The notes under the pieces were generated by a model. The model saw nothing but the letters and a program-made list of their open reading frames with translations, searched no databases and had not been told where the DNA came from. Positions 42,431-50,319 of a stretch of 64,000 nt of DNA are shown here, piece after piece. The position numbers and the translations under genes were made by a program. How positions within the stretch are numbered: position 1 is the stretch's first letter; every line of letters starts with the position of its first letter. Origin of the DNA: Bacteroidales bacterium UBA4070 (GTDB taxonomy: Bacteria; Bacteroidota; Bacteroidia; Bacteroidales; VadinHA17); NCBI GenBank assembly GCA_002383485.1, contig DFYY01000032.1, positions 31,632 to 95,631 on the forward strand. The letters are read 5' to 3'.

Positions 42431-42947
42431 ACTTGAAAAGCATATTAAAAGCATAAGGGATGAAATGGACATCCGCGAACCCGGCCCGGGTCTCTGGGCC
42501 AGGATCGAATCCGGACTTCCCGGCAGGCAGCGAAGCCTGCGCAGCAGCCTCTGGCGTGCAGCCGCAGCAGTGATAGTTGCAGGTGCGGCGCTGGCGGTTA
42601 TTGCCGGCATGCTTCGCACCTCGGAAAGGCTCAATGACCCGCAGGTGGCGGAGGTGCAGGAGACATACAGGTATTATGACGATAAAATCCGCTCTCTCTA
42701 TGAGGAGGCGGAACCGTTAATGACCTCTTACCCTGAGATAAGCCACGAGCTGACAACGGGGCTGACGGAGCTCGACAGCCTCTCTGCCCGGATTATCATG
42801 GACCTGAACGAAAACATCGCCAGCAGCGAGGTGATAGAGGCCCTTATCGGTAATTACAGGCTTCGCATCGAGCTGCTGGAAGATATGCTCCGGCTGATGA
42901 AAGAGCATAACAATGAAACAGAACAAACCACTGGCAATGAACTGTAA
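42423..42947 (+). CDS. Probable anti-sigma factor, bitopic membrane protein
   Basis: 174 residues. An acidic N-terminal 30 residues precede one transmembrane helix (AAAAVIVAGAALAVIAGML, about 46-64) and a periplasmic helical region (about 75-165) rich in E, L and Y. It overlaps the ECF sigma gene by 8 bases. There is no zinc-type HxxxCxxC motif, so the anti-sigma role is inferred from gene order and topology, not from a recognised domain. The same sigma-then-membrane-protein order recurs at 55-56 kb. Confidence 0.65.
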   Translation: MDELEKHIKSIRDEMDIREPGPGLWARIESGLPGRQRSLRSSLWRAAAAVIVAGAALAVIAGMLRTSERLNDPQVAEVQETYRYYDDKIRSLYEEAEPLMTSYPEISHELTTGLTELDSLSARIIMDLNENIASSEVIEALIGNYRLRIELLEDMLRLMKEHNNETEQTTGNEL

Positions 42948-44028
42948 AAAACTGTATCTCCTGGCCGCTCTTCTGCCTGCCGGTCTCGCCCTGTGCGGGC
43001 AGCAGGTCTCGGACAGCAAAACCCTCATTAAATCATTCAGGGTCACCGCCAACCCCGTCGTGGAGGTCAGCAACAAATACGGCGATGTTCACATCACTCA
43101 GTCGCAGAGCGATTCAATCAAAATACGGGTTGAGATCACCGCTTCCTCGAATACGGGAGACAAAACCGACGCGATGATGCAGGATGTGGATGTGAATATC
43201 TCGATGACCGCGGAGACAGTCAGGGCAGAGACATCATTCAGAAAAGGCATAACACCCCTCTTCGAGAGCCTCAAGGGACTGACAAAGAACCTCATCAACT
43301 TCGACTCCCGCATGAAGATTGACTATTTTGTAGAGTGTCCGGCTGAAACGGTGCTGCATATTACAAACAGCTACGGCGATGTCTATATTGGTGATGAGGT
43401 GCCGGTGCTTGCACTGAAACTGTCAAACGGCAACCTTGACGCAGCTGCCGTGGGTAACGCACAGATGCTGGAACTAACCTTCAGCAAGGCCAACATCAGG
43501 ACTATCAGGGAAGGAAAAGTGACTCTCTCGTTCAGTGAACTGAGAACCAGGGAGACGGGCAACATCAAGCTGGCGTCAGTCTCATCGAAGGCATGGATTG
43601 ACGCCTGCGGAACGGTTGACCTCGACTCCAAGCGGGATGATCTGCATTTTGGGACAATTGATGTCCTGACAGGAACAAGCTATTTCAGCGACATCATTGC
43701 TGATAACCTGGCCGGAGAACTCAGCATGTCAGTCAAGTACGGGAACATCTCCTTTGAGAACATCCACCGCAGATTCAGGCTGATCGATGTCAGGTCGTCA
43801 TATGCCGACCTGGATCTGTCGCTTGAGGAGAGATCAGCCTATGACCTTGAGATACGGCATGCCAACGCCTTCGTCTCCCTGCCAGGCATCACTCCTGAAC
43901 CTGAACGCACCGAGATCAGTGCGCAGGACAAGCTGTTCCTCACAAAGGTCACTACAGGCAGCGGACCGTCACTGTCAACCATCAGGATTGACGCCACCAG
44001 GGGAGAAATACGCATACTTCAGAAATAG
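42913..44028 (+). CDS. Secreted beta-helix-like protein, DUF4097-type
   Basis: 371 residues with a signal peptide (LYLLAALLPAGLALCGQQ). The mature chain is made of repeated short strands, for example VEVSNKYGDVHITQSQSDSIKIRVEIT, LHITNSYGDVYIGDEV, LSMSVKYGNISFENI and VRSSYADLDLSLEE. The recurring YGD/YGN turns resemble the DUF4097 putative adhesin/auto-transporter beta-solenoid. ATG 42913 overlaps the anti-sigma-like gene by 35 bases; ATG 42937 is an equally plausible start. It is probably the envelope effector of the sigma cassette. Confidence 0.7.
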   Translation: MKQNKPLAMNCKKLYLLAALLPAGLALCGQQVSDSKTLIKSFRVTANPVVEVSNKYGDVHITQSQSDSIKIRVEITASSNTGDKTDAMMQDVDVNISMTAETVRAETSFRKGITPLFESLKGLTKNLINFDSRMKIDYFVECPAETVLHITNSYGDVYIGDEVPVLALKLSNGNLDAAAVGNAQMLELTFSKANIRTIREGKVTLSFSELRTRETGNIKLASVSSKAWIDACGTVDLDSKRDDLHFGTIDVLTGTSYFSDIIADNLAGELSMSVKYGNISFENIHRRFRLIDVRSSYADLDLSLEERSAYDLEIRHANAFVSLPGITPEPERTEISAQDKLFLTKVTTGSGPSLSTIRIDATRGEIRILQK

Positions 44029-44140
44029 ATTTTTTTTGCCCGGCATGCAACCGACCCGGATCAGGGCGGGTAATTCACCTGTAGCCAGCATCTGCCGGTA
44101 CGGTGGCTCTCCACCGGATAACCCTGATCTACAAACCGCA

Positions 44141-44162
44141 GCGGCAGGTCTGAGACCTGCCG
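44141..44162. repeat. 22-base palindromic intergenic repeat, copy 1
   Basis: CGGCAGGTCT, one central G, AGACCTGCCG, preceded by G. The identical 22 bases occur at 58098-58119. This copy lies between convergent genes (the DUF4097-type gene and rng), where it could form a stem-loop in either transcript. The remaining 172 bases between the genes hold no ORF of note. Confidence 0.75.
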
Positions 44163-44200
44163 TTACGATAATGTATTTACAATTTGATATTACAGGATAA

Positions 44201-45757
44201 TCATGTGAGATCAATCTCATTACCCTGCCTGTCAGTGAATTCGTACTGCAGGAAATGAAATGATTCGATGGCCTGCACCTTAATGCTGACATCGTGTTTA
44301 CGGTTTATCTTGCTTATCCTTGTGATGAGCCCTTCTTTAAGGTAGGCAGCAACGAACGGATGAGTCCGGAGAATGAATTTACGCGTCATCACTTTCTCCA
44401 ATATGGAAACAAGAGTACGCTCGATCTCATCTGTAAGCAGTATTGCCGGGGCAGTCTTGCCCTCGCCCCTGCAGACCGGGCATTTTTCGTCGGTGACAAT
44501 GGTCATCTCGGGGCGCACTCTCTGCCGGGTGATCTGCATAAGCCCGAATTTACTGAGAGGCAATATGTTATGTTTGGCTCTGTCAGCACTCATCAGTTCC
44601 TTCATCCTGTCATGCAAGGCCTGGCGGTTTTCATTCGACTGCATGTCAATGAAGTCGATCACGATTATTCCGCCCATATCCCTGAGGCGCAGTTGCCGGG
44701 CTATCTCCCTGGCAGCCTCGAGATTGACTGACAATGCATTTGACTCCTGATCGGAGCCGGTTTTTGACCTGTTGCCGCTGTTGACGTCAACTACGTGCAG
44801 TGCTTCGGTATGCTCTATGATAAGGTATGAACCGCCTCTGAATGAGATGGTGCGGCCAAAGAGCCCCTTGACCTGCCTGCTGACCCCGTAATGGTCAAAG
44901 AGAGGTACCTGGTCCTTGTATACCTTAACTATCTTTTCCTTCTCAGGGGCAATTTCCCTGATGTAACTTTTAACTTCGCCGCCTATCACTTCATCATCCA
45001 CGATGATGCTGTTGAAGTCGGTACTGAGTATATCCCTGAGGATAGTTGTCGTGCGGTTCATCTCCCCCACCAGCAGGCGCGGCTGTTTAACGTCGCGATG
45101 CACTGCAGAAAGGGCAGTCTCCCATCGGTTGATAAGTTCCTTCAGTTCAGCATCAAGGGCTGCAACCTTTTTCCCCTCCGCAACGGTACGGACAATGACA
45201 CCGTAGTTTTTGGGTTTAATGCTTTGTATAAGGAGCTTAAGGCGATTCCGTTCATCGGCATTCTCTATTTTTGAAGAGACTGAGACCTTGTCTCCGAATG
45301 GCATCAGGACGAGGTTTCGCCCTGCGATGCTCACCTCGGAGGCGAGCCTTGGTCCCTTGGTAGAAATCGGTTCCTTGGTTATCTGAACAATAACCGTCTG
45401 TCCTGTGGTAAGTACATCAGCTATCTTACCATCCTTGTCAATGTCCGGCTCAGGTTTGAACTTGGAGACCGGTGTCATCCTGGCCTTGTTCTGTGTGGCC
45501 AGCTGGTAGTAGCGATGCAATGACCTGAACTGTGCGCCCAGGTCAAGATAGTGCAGGAAAGCATCCTTTTCGAAACCGACGTTGATGAACGCCGCATTAA
45601 GCCCCGGCATGATCTTCTTTACCTTTCCCAGGTAAATGTCGCCGACTGAGAATTTTACATTCCGCTTTTCCTTGTTTAGCTCGACAAGCTGCTTATCCTC
45701 CAGTAGTGCGATGGATATCTCAGCATCATTTACGCTGATTATTAGATCCTTGTTCAC
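44201..45757 (-). CDS. rng: Ribonuclease E/G family protein
   Basis: 518 residues. An N-terminal S1 domain (GDIYLGKVKKIMPGLNAAFINVG) is followed by the RNase E/G catalytic region with the two metal-binding Asp in HVVDVNSGNRS and IIVIDFIDM, and the zinc-link CPVCRGEGK. It processes rRNA and decays mRNA. The frame opens at TTG 45802, but the family N-terminus starts at NKDLIISVNDAEISIALL, so GTG 45757 is chosen. It lies downstream of HU and the 30-residue ribosomal protein on the same strand, separated by a strong stem-loop. Confidence 0.94.
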   Translation of the reverse strand: MNKDLIISVNDAEISIALLEDKQLVELNKEKRNVKFSVGDIYLGKVKKIMPGLNAAFINVGFEKDAFLHYLDLGAQFRSLHRYYQLATQNKARMTPVSKFKPEPDIDKDGKIADVLTTGQTVIVQITKEPISTKGPRLASEVSIAGRNLVLMPFGDKVSVSSKIENADERNRLKLLIQSIKPKNYGVIVRTVAEGKKVAALDAELKELINRWETALSAVHRDVKQPRLLVGEMNRTTTILRDILSTDFNSIIVDDEVIGGEVKSYIREIAPEKEKIVKVYKDQVPLFDHYGVSRQVKGLFGRTISFRGGSYLIIEHTEALHVVDVNSGNRSKTGSDQESNALSVNLEAAREIARQLRLRDMGGIIVIDFIDMQSNENRQALHDRMKELMSADRAKHNILPLSKFGLMQITRQRVRPEMTIVTDEKCPVCRGEGKTAPAILLTDEIERTLVSILEKVMTRKFILRTHPFVAAYLKEGLITRISKINRKHDVSIKVQAIESFHFLQYEFTDRQGNEIDLT

Positions 45758-45802
45758 ATTCCGGATTTTGGTGATTAGCCGATAGTCTTTTTTATAATGC
45801 AA

Positions 45803-45834
45803 CTAACCTAAAGACCATAGGATCTTTAGGTTAG
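45803..45834 (-). other. Twelve-base perfect stem-loop upstream of rng
   Basis: CTAACCTAAAGA (45803-45814), loop CCATAGGA, TCTTTAGGTTAG (45823-45834). There is no T tract on either strand, so it is more likely an RNA processing or regulatory structure in the rng leader than a simple terminator. RNase E/G genes elsewhere are known to be autoregulated through their leaders, which makes this a candidate for the same. Confidence 0.6.
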
Positions 45835-45863
45835 GTGTAAGAGCTACAGACTATGCATTGATG

Positions 45864-45956
45864 CTATTTCTTCTTCTTATGCCTGTCTTTCCGCAAACGC
45901 TTCTTGCGTTTGTGGGTCGCCATCTTATGCCTTTTTCTCTTTTTACCGCTTGGCAT
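45864..45956 (-). CDS. AURKAIP1/COX24-like small ribosomal protein
   Basis: A 30-codon gene: MPSGKKRKRHKM, then ATHKRKKRLRKDRHKKKK. It is highly basic and matches by eye the tiny AURKAIP1/COX24-domain proteins annotated in Bacteroidota, which are related to the mitochondrial ribosomal protein mS38 and the actinobacterial bS22. It starts 4 bases after the HU stop codon, in the same direction, and precedes rng. It probably sits in the small ribosomal subunit. It is easily missed because of its length. Confidence 0.85.
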   Translation of the reverse strand: MPSGKKRKRHKMATHKRKKRLRKDRHKKKK

Positions 45957-45960
45957 GCTG

Positions 45961-46248
45961 TTACTTCTTATCGTGTGATTTAACCTTGGTTATGAAAGTC
46001 TTGGCAGGTTTAAATGCCGGAATATTGTGTGCAGGAATGATAATAGTAGTGTTCTTTGAAATGTTCCTGGCTGTCTTCTTCGCACGCTTCTTCACGATGA
46101 AGCTGCCAAATCCCCTGAGATAAACATTATTGCCGGCAACCATCGAGTCCTTTACTGATTCCATGAATGCCTCAACGGTCTTCTGAACGGTCACTTTCTC
46201 AATTCCGGTGTTCCTGGCAATTTCGTTAACAATGTCTGCTTTTGTCAT
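45961..46248 (-). CDS. HU/IHF-family DNA-binding protein
   Basis: 95 residues, the normal HU length. The opening MTKADIVNEIARNTGIEKVTVQKTVEAFMES, the beta arm NVYLRGFGSFIVKKRAKKTARNISKNTTI and the end IPAFKPAKTFITKVK are typical. It bends DNA and compacts the nucleoid. A consensus -7 element lies 56 bases before the start codon, so this is the likely first gene of the HU, small ribosomal protein and rng series. Confidence 0.96.
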   Translation of the reverse strand: MTKADIVNEIARNTGIEKVTVQKTVEAFMESVKDSMVAGNNVYLRGFGSFIVKKRAKKTARNISKNTTIIIPAHNIPAFKPAKTFITKVKSHDKK

Positions 46249-46303
46249 GTTGCAAGAATTTTAAATTCAACAAATTATTTTGATGTTCTGTTTTTTCAAT
46301 GTG

Positions 46304-46311
46304 CAAATATA
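46304..46311 (-). promoter_or_regulatory. -7 promoter element for the HU gene
   Basis: The minus strand reads TATATTTG, a full TAnnTTTG match in an AT-rich stretch 56 bases before the HU start codon. Confidence 0.5.
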
Positions 46312-46407
46312 AAATATTATTTATCAATATCAGGTGATAAGAGTTTTTTTTCAGAGCGAATATCCTGATTTTTTGATACCTATAAAATATATAAGGGTCA
46401 ACAGGCC

Positions 46408-46436
46408 CTCCGGGCACCTCCCTGAGGAGGCCGGAG
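46408..46436. other. Bulged stem-loop in the HU-ssb divergent region
   Basis: CTCCGG (46408-46413), a three-base bulge, CCTCC (46417-46421), loop CTGA, then GGAGGCCGGAG (46426-46436): eleven paired bases in all. It lies between the HU gene and ssb, about 90 bases before the ssb start. The ssb promoter may be TAACTTTA (46482-46489, one mismatch). Confidence 0.45.
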
Positions 46437-46523
46437 CATCACAGAGATACCCTGCCCGGAGCCTTACACAAATTTTTTTCGTAACTTTATAACCTCAAAT
46501 AAGTTGAAAATTATCATAAAGCT

Positions 46524-47021
46524 ATGTCATTCAATAAAGTAATTCTTGTAGGCAACGTCGGCAAGGATCCGGAGATCCGACGGTTCGAGAACAACATCAA
46601 GGCATCGTTTTCACTGGCAACCAGCGAAACCTATACTCCCAGGGGCGGTGAAAAGGTCACTCAGACCGAGTGGCACAACATTGTTGCATGGAGGCGGCTT
46701 GCAGAGCTTTCAGAAAACTATATCCGCAAGGGCTCACAGATACTTGTTGAGGGCAAACTGCGGTACAGATCCTACGATGACCGTGACGGCAATAAAAAGT
46801 ATATAGTTGAGATTGAGGCAGATACAATCCAGTTGCTGGGCCGTAAGCCTGACGGACAGAATCAGCAGGGATCAGGACAGGGCTCCCAGGGCAACAGCCA
46901 GAGCTTCCAGAACAGCGGGCAGAGTTACTCATCACCGTCACAGAATTCCTCTCCCCTTCCGGGCGAAGGCCCAAGTGAGGACCTTACCTCACACGATGCA
47001 GCAGACGACCTGCCCTTTTAG
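46524..47021 (+). CDS. ssb: Single-stranded DNA-binding protein
   Basis: 165 residues. An OB fold (FNKVILVGNVGKDPEIRRFE, TEWHNIVAWRRLAELSENYIRKG, LRYRSYDDRDGNKKY) is followed by a Q/S/G-rich linker (about 110-150) and the acidic tip DDLPF that recruits repair and replication partners. First gene of the Bacteroidota ssb-gldE-gldD cluster, 19 bases before the gldE frame opens. Confidence 0.97.
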   Translation: MSFNKVILVGNVGKDPEIRRFENNIKASFSLATSETYTPRGGEKVTQTEWHNIVAWRRLAELSENYIRKGSQILVEGKLRYRSYDDRDGNKKYIVEIEADTIQLLGRKPDGQNQQGSGQGSQGNSQSFQNSGQSYSSPSQNSSPLPGEGPSEDLTSHDAADDLPF

Positions 47022-47040
47022 GTAACCAATCTTCCGGGTT

Positions 47041-48369
47041 TTGGATACACTGCTCGCAGGTCAGTTCACAGGAGTAATTGCACAGGTTGCAATGACAGGA
47101 TCACATCTGACACTGGTGACTGAAATCATCATCCTCGTGCTTCTGATTATTGCATCAGCATTCATCTCCGGGTCTGAAGTAGCCTATTTTTCGCTCACTC
47201 CGAATGACATGGAGGAGTTGCAGCACCGCAAGGGAAAGAGACCTGCCACGGCGCTTAGACTGCTCTCAAAGCCTGACGGTCTGCTAAGCACAATCCTGGT
47301 AGCGAACAACATCATCAATATTGCCATCATTATCCTTGCGGCATTCATCAGTTCAAGGCTTTTTGATCTGAGCAACAACCCCGTCCTCTCCTTCATCATT
47401 GAAGTGGTAGTAATCACCTTCGTTCTTCTGTTCTTTTGCGAAATCATTCCCAAAGTACTCGCAACGCGAAGCCAGCTTAAGTTCGCACTTATGATGGCCC
47501 CTGCCCTGACATTCACATCCGGTCTGCTCAAACCCCTTGCTTCGCTCCTCTCTTACTCCTCCTTCTTCGTAAAACGAAGACCAAGATCCAGGGATGCATC
47601 ACTCAGCATCGATGACCTGTCGGCAGCCCTCGATCTCACCTCTACCGGGATCAAGGACGAAAAGGATATCCTCAAGGGTGTCGTCCGCTTCGGCAACACC
47701 AATACCAGCGCTATCATGTGTCCGCGCATGGACGTGACAGCCCTTGACATCAGCAAGGGATTCCGTACCATTATGAAGGAGGTGGTGGAGTCAGGCTTTT
47801 CGCGTATACCGGTTTATTCTGGCACCTTTGATAATGTCAGGGGGATACTCTTTGTCAAGGATCTGCTTCCGCACCTGGGCAAACCGGACAACTTCAGGTG
47901 GCAGACACTCATCAGACCCGCATACGTTGTACCTGAGACCAAGAAGATCAGTGAGCTTCTCAAGGAGTTCCAGACCAAAAAGATACATATGGCAATCGTG
48001 GTGGATGAATACGGCGGTACCAGCGGACTGGTGACCCTCGAGGATGTTCTCGAAGAGATTGTGGGAGAGATCACCGATGAGACCGATGAGGAAGTGCCTC
48101 TCTACAGGGAGACAGGACCTGGAAAATGGATTTTTGAAGGAAAGACACTGCTGAATGACTTCTTCAGGATAACAGGGGTGGAAGATGACCCGTTCGAGGA
48201 AGTCAGGGGCGAATCCGAAACGCTGGCAGGGCTGCTGCTGGAGTTACTGGAGGAGATACCCACGAAGGGAAGGACGATCTCTGCAGGCGGATTTAAATTT
48301 ACTATTGAGACGATAGAAAACAGGCGGATAAGGGAGATTACCGCTGAAAAACAAGGGGAGAACGCATGA
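47041..48369 (+). CDS. gldE: GldE, CNNM/CorC-like membrane protein
   Basis: 442 residues. A DUF21/CNNM membrane part with three or four helices (LVTEIIILVLLIIASAFISG, IINIAIIILAAFISS, FIIEVVVITFVLLFFCEIIPKVLA) is followed by two CBS domains (about 215-335, FSRIPVYSGTFDNVRGILFVKDLL and IHMAIVVDEYGGTSGLVTLEDVLEEIVGEI) and a CorC-type C-terminal domain. GldE supports GldD in gliding and type IX secretion in Flavobacterium. The frame starts at TTG 47041; ATG 47092 is an alternative. The stop overlaps the gldD start (ATGA). Confidence 0.93.
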   Translation: MDTLLAGQFTGVIAQVAMTGSHLTLVTEIIILVLLIIASAFISGSEVAYFSLTPNDMEELQHRKGKRPATALRLLSKPDGLLSTILVANNIINIAIIILAAFISSRLFDLSNNPVLSFIIEVVVITFVLLFFCEIIPKVLATRSQLKFALMMAPALTFTSGLLKPLASLLSYSSFFVKRRPRSRDASLSIDDLSAALDLTSTGIKDEKDILKGVVRFGNTNTSAIMCPRMDVTALDISKGFRTIMKEVVESGFSRIPVYSGTFDNVRGILFVKDLLPHLGKPDNFRWQTLIRPAYVVPETKKISELLKEFQTKKIHMAIVVDEYGGTSGLVTLEDVLEEIVGEITDETDEEVPLYRETGPGKWIFEGKTLLNDFFRITGVEDDPFEEVRGESETLAGLLLELLEEIPTKGRTISAGGFKFTIETIENRRIREITAEKQGENA

Positions 48370-48938
48370 GAATCTTTACTGCTGCCCTGACGGCGGCATT
48401 TGTATTTCTGCTGACGGGCTGCGGACAAACACCCGTGCCGAAGCCGGCAGGCTACTTCAGGATAGACCTGCCTGAAAAAAGGTATGTGCAGTATGACGCC
48501 CCTTGCTCCTACTCAATAGAATACCCTGATTATGCCCGTATCAACCTCCTGCCGGGAGCAGCCTCAGATACCTGCTGGATGGATATTGAGTTTCCTTCGA
48601 TGAAAGCCAGCCTGCACCTGACATACTTCGACATTCATGGTAACCTGGCCTCACTGACAGAACTCACGCGCGAGATGGCATACAAACATACAATCCGGGC
48701 AGAAGCCATCGAAGAGAAGCTGTGGGCAAATGACTCCTCGAAGGTGTACGGTATTCTCTATGACCTGAAAGGCAACACCGCGTCGGCAGTTCAGTTCTTC
48801 GTCACTGACAGCACAACCCATTACCTGAGAGGCTCACTCTATTTTATGGCCCAGCCAAACGAGGATTCCCTCATGCCGGTGATAAAGTTTATCAGGGAAG
48901 ATATCATCCATCTCATTGAGACGCTGAACTGGAGATAA
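48366..48938 (+). CDS. gldD: GldD, gliding motility lipoprotein
   Basis: 190 residues with a lipoprotein signal (AFVFLLTGCGQ; Cys 19) and the GldD opening KPAGYFRIDLPEKRYVQYDAPCSYSIEYPDYA. GldD is needed for gliding and for type IX secretion in Flavobacterium johnsoniae, although it is widespread in non-gliding Bacteroidota. The overlap with gldE by 4 bases supports translational coupling, and the 3-base gap to the phosphopantetheinyl transferase gene continues the operon. Confidence 0.94.
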   Translation: MRIFTAALTAAFVFLLTGCGQTPVPKPAGYFRIDLPEKRYVQYDAPCSYSIEYPDYARINLLPGAASDTCWMDIEFPSMKASLHLTYFDIHGNLASLTELTREMAYKHTIRAEAIEEKLWANDSSKVYGILYDLKGNTASAVQFFVTDSTTHYLRGSLYFMAQPNEDSLMPVIKFIREDIIHLIETLNWR

Positions 48939-48941
48939 ACC

Positions 48942-49586
48942 ATGGGCTGCATCACAAAGCACTATCTGAACAAGGAGACGGTCATCGGCGTCTGGAAGAT
49001 CGAAGAAGATCTCGAGACCCTTCTTACGATGGTGGAGATGAGTCCGGAGGACTTGAAGAGATATGAGGTCTTCCGAAGCAACTCGCGGAAGATAGAGTTC
49101 CTGAGCGTCAGGGCGTTGCTGGCGGAGATGCTGGGCCGCGAAGCACGGATAGTCTACAATAAGAATAATAAGCCCTTCATCAAAGACGGCTCTCACTTCA
49201 TCAGCATAACCCACTCCAACAAGCTTACAGCAATACTGATCAGCCGGGAAGAGCGCGTAGGCATTGATCTTGAGTACATGCGTGTGAATATCAATGCCTT
49301 TGCATCCAAATTCCTGAACAAGAGGGAGAAGATCACCAAACGCTGGGCTGACCGTACATACCATCTCTATATCCACTGGTGTGCCAAGGAGGCTATCTAT
49401 AAGATCTGCGACAAGGAGGGGATAAACATTGTAAACGATATTACAATTGAACCATTTGATGTGAAGGAGTCGGGTGAGATAAAGGGATCGGTCAGCAACG
49501 AAAGGATCAATGACCGGTTCACGCTCTTCTACTCCCGGTATGACAACTACACAATAGTCTGGACAAAGAAGAAGCATGAGAGTTGA
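48942..49586 (+). CDS. 4'-phosphopantetheinyl transferase
   Basis: 214 residues of the Sfp-like superfamily. It moves phosphopantetheine from CoA to a Ser of carrier proteins. The magnesium motif is VGIDLEYM, and the second motif is WCAKEAIYKI, with the SITHSNKLTAILIS strand between. The chain lacks the N-terminal half of full Sfp but is longer than AcpS, so it is the single-copy type of Bacteroidota that probably serves fatty acid ACP. It overlaps the GGGPS gene by 11 bases, linking carrier-protein activation to ether-lipid or isoprenoid chemistry by position only. Confidence 0.9.
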   Translation: MGCITKHYLNKETVIGVWKIEEDLETLLTMVEMSPEDLKRYEVFRSNSRKIEFLSVRALLAEMLGREARIVYNKNNKPFIKDGSHFISITHSNKLTAILISREERVGIDLEYMRVNINAFASKFLNKREKITKRWADRTYHLYIHWCAKEAIYKICDKEGINIVNDITIEPFDVKESGEIKGSVSNERINDRFTLFYSRYDNYTIVWTKKKHES

Positions 49587-50319
49587 AATCCCCTGCAGGA
49601 AGAGGAAACTTGTAGCCCAGCTGATAGACCCTGACCGTGCCGGTGAGGCGGCCCTGGCATTGGCCGTGCGGTATGCCGCGGAAGCCGGGGTGGACCTTTT
49701 CCTGGCTGGCGGAAGCCTGACCAGTGTGCCGGTGGAAGATGTAATCATGAGACTGAAGCAGCTTTCATCCATTCCCGTGGTTCTCTTCCCGGGTAACCTG
49801 ACTCAGCTGACTGCCTCGGCCGATGCCGTCTTCCTGCTCTCAATGATCAGCGGCAGAAATCCCGAGCTGCTTATAGGGAACCATGTAATTGCCGCTCCTC
49901 TCCTCAGCAGGATGAGAGAGCGCGTGATACCAATTGGCTACATGCTGATTAACTGCGGTGGCGACACTTCCGTGGAATATATGAGCCATACCTCCCCCAT
50001 CCCCGGAGGCAAGAATGACATAGCCGTTGCCACTGCGCTTGCCGGGGAGATGCTGGGAATGAAAGCCATATACCTCGAGGGTGGCAGCGGTGCTGCCAGA
50101 CCGGTCAATCCGTCAATGATAAAGGCGGTCAGGGCGGAGATAACCATTCCCCTCATAACAGGAGGAGGTCTTGACACTGCCGGCAAGATTGATCTGGCAT
50201 TTGAGGCAGGGGCAGACATGGTTGTCATCGGCAACGGCTGCGAGCAGGATCCGTCACTGATTACAGGTGCCTGCCAGGTGCGCGACCGGTTCAACAACCC
50301 GCCGGCGCGGCTTACCTGA
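49576..50319 (+). CDS. Geranylgeranylglyceryl phosphate synthase (PcrB-like)
   Basis: 247 residues. A TIM-barrel prenyltransferase that joins sn-glycerol-1-phosphate to a polyprenyl diphosphate. Conserved parts are AQLIDPDRAGE, LAGGSLTSVPV, VVLFPGNLTQL, YLEGGSGAARPV and the phosphate loop ITGGGLDTAGK. The enzyme is best known for archaeal ether lipids, but Bacteroidota also carry a group whose product is not settled. It ends 8 bases inside the convergent phosphatase-like gene, and no other archaeal-lipid genes are in this window. Confidence 0.9.
   Translation: MRVEIPCRKRKLVAQLIDPDRAGEAALALAVRYAAEAGVDLFLAGGSLTSVPVEDVIMRLKQLSSIPVVLFPGNLTQLTASADAVFLLSMISGRNPELLIGNHVIAAPLLSRMRERVIPIGYMLINCGGDTSVEYMSHTSPIPGGKNDIAVATALAGEMLGMKAIYLEGGSGAARPVNPSMIKAVRAEITIPLITGGGLDTAGKIDLAFEAGADMVVIGNGCEQDPSLITGACQVRDRFNNPPARLT

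Noticed and set aside
48834..49772. A 312-codon minus-strand frame across gldD, the PPTase and GGGPS genes.
   Set aside because: It spans three overlapping real genes whose motifs are intact on the plus strand.
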